Part shown: in pieces, positions 15,053-18,213 of the stretch
Position numbering within the stretch: the stretch's first letter is position 1
Layout: each line of letters starts with the position of its first letter
Notes under the pieces: generated by a model
Database searches by the model: none
Seen by the model: the letters and a program-made list of their open reading frames with translations, nothing else
Told to the model about the DNA's origin: nothing
Position numbers and translations under genes: made by a program
Assembly (NCBI GenBank): GCA_017398245.1
Contig: JAFQGN010000168.1
Coordinates: forward strand, 1-18,213
Length of the DNA stretch: 18,213 nt
Reading direction: 5' to 3'
DNA from: Clostridia bacterium
GTDB taxonomy: Bacteria > Bacillota_A > Clostridia > Christensenellales > Aristaeellaceae

Positions 15053-15649
15053 TCAATGGGTATGTACAAATTCCGCGCCCATATGGAACGCGCGCAGGTT
15101 GACTTCCTGCAGCTTTGCCGGTACGCACTGGCGCACGGCCGCTTCCCACTGCGTGATATCGCCGCCGGTCAGCGCGCACAGCGCGCCCAGAAGGACAAGG
15201 TTCACGGCCCTCTTCTCACCCGCTTGTTCGGCCATGGCATAGGCGTCCATCAGGCGGCAATCCGCCTTGCCCTGCAGCGTTTCCTTCAGCCCGCAGGGGT
15301 ACTGCGCAGCACCCGTGACCACGCTCATGGGCATGATCTGCTGGGTGCTGCCGATCAGCGCGCCGCCCTTTTTCAGGTACGGCAGCGCGCGCATGGCTTC
15401 CATTTCTTCAAAGGCAAGGATATAATCCGCGCCGCCTGCCTCGATCAGCGGGCTGACGGCGGCGTCTCCCATGCGCACGAAGGTGATGACCGTGCCGCCG
15501 CGCTGGGCCATGCCGTGCACTTCGCTCACCTTTACGTTCCAGTTGTTTTCCACGGCGATGGTGCCGAGGATGCGACTGGCAAGCAGAGTGCCCTGTCCGC
15601 CAACGCCGACGATGACGATGGAGCTGTTTTCCAGTGTATGCATGCTCAT
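15053..15649 (-). CDS. iorB: Indolepyruvate:ferredoxin oxidoreductase beta subunit (IorB)
   Basis: IorB is the gamma-domain-type subunit of the 2-oxoacid:ferredoxin oxidoreductase that decarboxylates aryl-pyruvates. The 198-residue protein starts with the nucleotide/CoA-loop motif IVIVGVGGQGT (11-21) and has the family motif EVHGMAQRGG (43-52). No Fe-S cysteine motif is present, as expected, since the clusters are on IorA. The ATG at 15649 overlaps the iorA stop (ATGA), and AGGAGG is inside the iorA 3' end. A second in-frame ATG two codons later has better Shine-Dalgarno spacing and may be the real start. It lies 25 bp before paaK. Confidence 0.96.
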   Translation of the reverse strand: MSMHTLENSSIVIVGVGGQGTLLASRILGTIAVENNWNVKVSEVHGMAQRGGTVITFVRMGDAAVSPLIEAGGADYILAFEEMEAMRALPYLKKGGALIGSTQQIMPMSVVTGAAQYPCGLKETLQGKADCRLMDAYAMAEQAGEKRAVNLVLLGALCALTGGDITQWEAAVRQCVPAKLQEVNLRAFHMGAEFVHTH

Positions 15650-17382
15650 TCGCCCTCCTTTGCGCCGATCGCGCCGAAGGCGCATTTCTGGCTGCACAGG
15701 CCGCAGCCCACGCACAGGCTCGGATCGATGGAAGCTTTGCCGTTTTGCATGGAAAGCGCCGGGCAGCCAAGCTTCATGCACATTTTGCAGCTGCGGCATT
15801 TTTCCGCATCGACGCTAAGCGGAGTTTTGCGGCTCTTTTTATCCAGCAGCGCGCAGGGCTTTCGGGCGATGATGACGGAAGCGCCGTCCTTCGCCATGCC
15901 CATCTTCACGGCCTGTTCCACTGCGGCCATATCGTCTGCCGCGACGGTCTGCACGCTGGCGGCTCCGCAGGCGCGGCACAGCGCCTCCAGATCGATGCGC
16001 GTGGTGGGTTCGCCATGGATATCGAAGCCGGTGGCCGGGTTCGGCTGGTGGCCGGTCATGCCGGTGGTGGTATTGTCAAGGATCAGGAGAGTAATATCGG
16101 CGCGGTTATAGCTCGCGCTCAGGAGCGAAGTGACGCCCGAATGCAGGAAGGTGCTGTCGCCGATCACGCCGACAAGGTTGCGGCCCGTTTCGCCGGCCCA
16201 CTGCCTTGCGCGGGAAAAGCCCTGAGCCATGCCGACGGACGCGCCCATGCACAGGCAGGTGTCCTCGGCGTTCAGGGGCGGGGTGGCGCCAAGCGTATAG
16301 CAGCCGACGTCTCCGGCCACAGTGCAGCCCAATTTTGCCAGCACGGCGAACACTCCCCTGTGCGGGCAGCCCGGGCAGAGCACCGGAGGACGCGCGGGCA
16401 TCTGCTCCGCTTCGATGGTCTCCGGGTTTTCAAGGCCGAAGATGGAGCGGATCTTTCGCACGGAAAGCTCGCCCTGCTTGCCGGTCAGTTCCTTTCCCCT
16501 GCAGGCGATGCCCCAGGAGCGGATCTGCTCTTCCATGACCGGTTCAAGTTCTTCGATCACGTACAGCTGCTGTACTTTGCCGGCGAACCCTTCGATCAGA
16601 GATTTCGGCAGCGGGTTGACCAGACCGAGCTTGAGCACGCTTGCCTCGGGCAGCGCCTCGCGCACATACTGGTAGGCCGCGCCGGCGCAGATAACGCCGA
16701 TGTGTTCCGAACGCATTTCGATCCGGTTCACGGGCAGCTGCGCTTTGGCCAGATCGTCCATGCGCGCTTCGACGACGGGATGACGGCCGCGCGCGTTGGC
16801 GGGCATCATCACCCATTTGCGGATGTCCTTTGTATATGCGCGCACGGTCTTTTCCTCGCGCTCGCCTGTTTCCACAAGGCTGCGCGCGTGGGCGATGCGC
16901 GTGGTGGTGCGCACCATGACAGGGCAATCGTACTGCTCGCTCAGCGCAAAGGCGGTTTTCATATATTCCAGACATTCCGCGCTGTCGGCGGGTTCAAGCA
17001 TGGGGACCTGCGCCGCGCGCGCATGCATGCGGCTGTCCTGCTCGTTCTGGGAAGAGTGCATGCCGGGGTCGTCCGCCGCGACGAGCACGAGGCCGCCGTT
17101 CACGCCGGTATAGGAAAGAGTGTAGAGCGGGTCGGCCGCCACATTCACGCCCACGTGCTTCATGCAGCACATGGCCCTTGCGCCGCCCATGGCCGCGCCT
17201 GAGCAGACCTCCAGCGCCACTTTTTCGTTCGCCGCCCATTCGGCGTATATTTCGGGATACTGCGCCGCATATTCCGTAATTTCGGTAGACGGCGTGCCCG
17301 GGTAGGAGGAAACGAGCCGCACTCCGGCTTCCCATGCGCCGCGCGCGATGGCCTCGTTTCCAAGCATCAACTGTTTTGTCAT
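15646..17382 (-). CDS. iorA: Indolepyruvate:ferredoxin oxidoreductase alpha subunit (IorA)
   Basis: IorA is the TPP- and Fe-S-containing subunit that, with IorB, oxidises indolepyruvate, phenylpyruvate and hydroxyphenylpyruvate to aryl-acetyl-CoA and CO2 while reducing ferredoxin. It is oxygen-sensitive and cytoplasmic. The 578 residues show the substrate/TPP-domain start SSYPGTPSTE (25-34), CPGCPHRG (336-343) and the TPP site from GDS (408-410) to N437 in DNTTTGMTGHQPNP. Two ferredoxin-type clusters follow, at C529, C532, C535, C540 and C557, C560, C563, C567. The ATG at 17382 is chosen because GGAGG lies 7 bases upstream and homology starts there; the open frame extends 53 codons into the promoter. 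It is the first gene of the operon. Confidence 0.97.
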   Translation of the reverse strand: MTKQLMLGNEAIARGAWEAGVRLVSSYPGTPSTEITEYAAQYPEIYAEWAANEKVALEVCSGAAMGGARAMCCMKHVGVNVAADPLYTLSYTGVNGGLVLVAADDPGMHSSQNEQDSRMHARAAQVPMLEPADSAECLEYMKTAFALSEQYDCPVMVRTTTRIAHARSLVETGEREEKTVRAYTKDIRKWVMMPANARGRHPVVEARMDDLAKAQLPVNRIEMRSEHIGVICAGAAYQYVREALPEASVLKLGLVNPLPKSLIEGFAGKVQQLYVIEELEPVMEEQIRSWGIACRGKELTGKQGELSVRKIRSIFGLENPETIEAEQMPARPPVLCPGCPHRGVFAVLAKLGCTVAGDVGCYTLGATPPLNAEDTCLCMGASVGMAQGFSRARQWAGETGRNLVGVIGDSTFLHSGVTSLLSASYNRADITLLILDNTTTGMTGHQPNPATGFDIHGEPTTRIDLEALCRACGAASVQTVAADDMAAVEQAVKMGMAKDGASVIIARKPCALLDKKSRKTPLSVDAEKCRSCKMCMKLGCPALSMQNGKASIDPSLCVGCGLCSQKCAFGAIGAKEGE

Positions 17383-17405
17383 TCGTTTGCCTCCGGTCGC
17401 CTTCG

Positions 17406-17417
17406 CTTTGCGCAAAG
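17406..17417. other. 12-bp palindrome in the iorA leader
   Basis: CTTTGCGCAAAG is a perfect palindrome located about 15 nt downstream of the predicted iorA transcription start and 24 bp before the start codon. As DNA it could be an operator; as RNA it cannot form a good hairpin because it has no loop. Confidence 0.3.
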
Positions 17418-17439
17418 GGATAGTTTCCGATAACAATTT

Positions 17440-17468
17440 ATTATAAAGGAAACGCGCGCAAAATGCAA
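17440..17468 (-). promoter_or_regulatory. sigma-A-type promoter of the ior-paaK-ACT-alr operon
   Basis: Read on the minus strand: -35 TTGCAT (17468-17463), a 17-bp spacer and a consensus -10 TATAAT (17445-17440). Transcription should start near 17433, leaving about 50 nt of leader. Hexamers and spacing equal those of the rsmD promoter. Confidence 0.8.
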
Positions 17469-17567
17469 ACCGAAGGGCCTGATATTCAGTATTTTGATGA
17501 TAGCGCGATAATATGGAAAAAATGACAAATGCGTGCCGCAAAAATCAGGCTTTTTCATGAAGATACA

Positions 17568-17576
17568 TGCTATAAT
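17568..17576 (+). promoter_or_regulatory. extended -10 promoter for the effector-domain gene
   Basis: TGCTATAAT (17568-17576) is a full extended -10 element with consensus TATAAT, 28 bp before the start codon. The -35 region is poor (T-rich, no TTGACA-like hexamer at 16-18 bp), as is common when an extended -10 is present. The start site would be near 17583, giving a very short leader that begins just before the AAAGGAGG ribosome site. Confidence 0.65.
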
Positions 17577-17603
17577 TGTTGCAGAAAAGGAGGCGGACCG
17601 TGT

Positions 17604-18068
17604 ATGGATATCGAAATCCGCGATCTTCCGGCGTTCAGTGTGCTGGGCCGAGAGGGTTCCACCGAAGACGGGGCCGGGTTCATCGCCGCGCTGTGGCAGG
17701 CGGCGAACGAGAATTTTGCGCAGATCGCGCCGTATGTTCTTTATGGAGAAAACGGCGCGCCGCAGCGACTTTGGGGGCTGATGAGCGATTTTTCGCGCGC
17801 GCTGCATCCTTGGGAAGAGGATTTCAGCCGCGGTCTGTATCTTGCCGGCGCGCAGTGCATGCCGGGCGCGCCTGTGCCCGAGGGCTGGCGCAAATGGGAC
17901 GTTCCCGCGCTGCGCATGGCGTTCGTTCCTGTGTGCGACGATACTTCCGCCGCCTTTGCGCAGGGGCTTGCTTATTTGGAACAGAACGGGCTATCCATGG
18001 CCGCGGCGGCGTTCGACCTTACGTTGCCCGAAGAGGGCCGCTCGTTCGTCTGCTTTCCGATCGGCTGA
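17604..18068 (+). CDS. Stand-alone GyrI-like / AraC-effector-binding domain protein
   Basis: The 154-residue protein matches the small-molecule-binding fold found at the C-terminus of BmrR/AraC-type regulators and in GyrI/SbmC. It opens with a short strand ending MDIEIRDLPAFSVLGRE (1-17), and has a central WGLMSD (57-62) and the typical YLAGAQCMPGAPVPEGWRKW (79-98), in which a vPeGw-like turn precedes a strand. No DNA-binding domain, signal peptide or membrane segment is present, so it is probably a cytoplasmic ligand-binding or chaperone-like protein. The ATG at 17604 has AAAGGAGG 10 bases upstream. It is transcribed divergently from iorA and ends 10 bp before a strong terminator, so it is monocistronic. 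Its ligand cannot be inferred. Confidence 0.82.
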   Translation: MDIEIRDLPAFSVLGREGSTEDGAGFIAALWQAANENFAQIAPYVLYGENGAPQRLWGLMSDFSRALHPWEEDFSRGLYLAGAQCMPGAPVPEGWRKWDVPALRMAFVPVCDDTSAAFAQGLAYLEQNGLSMAAAAFDLTLPEEGRSFVCFPIG

Positions 18069-18078
18069 CGCGCTACAG

Positions 18079-18110
18079 ACACCCGCTGCGAAGCGGGTGT
18101 TATTTTTTAT
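18079..18110 (+). terminator. intrinsic terminator after the effector-domain gene
   Basis: A perfect 9-bp GC-rich stem (ACACCCGCT, 18079-18087, with AGCGGGTGT, 18092-18100) with a GCGA tetraloop is followed by TATTTTTTAT. This is the clearest rho-independent terminator in the window. Confidence 0.93.
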
Positions 18111-18128
18111 CAGAACGCACTTCCGCTC

Positions 18129-18157
18129 TTGTACGCCATCTGTTTTTTCACTATACT
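18129..18157 (+). promoter_or_regulatory. sigma-A-type promoter at the right edge
   Basis: TTGTAC (18129-18134), a 17-bp spacer and TATACT (18152-18157) form a good promoter between the terminator and the start of the next gene. Transcription would start near 18164, about 33 nt before the ATG at 18197. Confidence 0.75.
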
Positions 18158-18196
18158 GGATGCGGCCCCATTCGCAAACAAGAAAGCGTGAAAACA

Positions 18197-18213
18197 ATGG
18201 CAAACACAAAGGA
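18197..18213 (+). CDS. start of a gene cut by the right edge
   Basis: Only five full codons are visible (Met-Ala-Asn-Thr-Lys). The call rests on the promoter upstream and an open frame; the ribosome site (AAGAAAG) is weak. An in-frame GTG at 18188 is an alternative start. Nothing can be said about function. Confidence 0.45.

Noticed and set aside
17383..17541. N-terminal extension of IorA
   Set aside because: The 53 extra codons cover the predicted promoter and lack any resemblance to IorA; GGAGG supports the start at 17382.
17991..18209. Minus-strand ORF of 72 codons across the right-hand terminator
   Set aside because: It runs through a strong terminator and promoter of the plus strand, has no ribosome site and no recognisable product.
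1..18213. CRISPR array, insertion sequence, tRNA or defence/toxin system
   Set aside because: No direct repeat series, transposase motif, cloverleaf pattern or defence-type domain was seen; the window is housekeeping and metabolism.

Overview
The window is a GC-rich, tightly packed stretch of bacterial chromosome. A full-length PolC-type replicase, the gene order ispG-polC-(insert)-rimP-nusA-ylxR, AGGAGG-type ribosome sites, some TTG/GTG starts and sigma-A-like promoters all point to a Firmicute. The ferredoxin-linked indolepyruvate oxidoreductase operon indicates an anaerobe, so a GC-rich member of the Clostridia is most likely. I cannot name the genus from sequence alone. I saw no rRNA, tRNA, CRISPR array, transposase or phage gene.

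Nearly all genes lie on the minus strand and are described here in transcription order. Region 1 (17.4 to 11.6 kb) is a six-gene operon: iorA, iorB, a phenylacetate-CoA ligase, a double-ACT-domain protein, alanine racemase (alr) and 5-formyltetrahydrofolate cyclo-ligase. Four of its five junctions are overlaps or gaps of about 25 bp or less. The first four genes form a recognisable aromatic amino acid catabolism set. Oxidative decarboxylation of aryl-pyruvates gives aryl-acetyl-CoA and reduced ferredoxin, the ligase interconverts aryl-acetate and its CoA ester, and the ACT protein probably senses an amino acid.

Region 2 (11.4 to 10.67 kb) is a lone gene for an uncharacterised five-helix membrane protein. 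Region 3 (10.6 to 2.1 kb) starts at a strong promoter that carries a perfect inverted repeat over its -10 and start site. It reads rsmD, coaD, a coiled-coil protein, ispG, polC and a WG-repeat lipoprotein. Region 4 (2.0 kb to the left edge) has its own promoter and a long, hairpin-rich leader, and reads rimP, nusA and ylxR (cut by the edge). No strong terminator separates regions 3 and 4, so read-through is possible.

Region 5 (17.6 kb to the right edge) is on the plus strand. It holds a stand-alone GyrI/AraC-effector-like domain protein divergent from iorA, a strong intrinsic terminator, then a good promoter and the first codons of another gene.

Most of the window is housekeeping, and I found no convincing new multi-gene system. 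The observations most worth checking are the structured rimP leader, the inverted-repeat operator on the rsmD-coaD promoter, unusual residues in two conserved CoaD motifs, and the WG-repeat lipoprotein inserted in an otherwise conserved locus.
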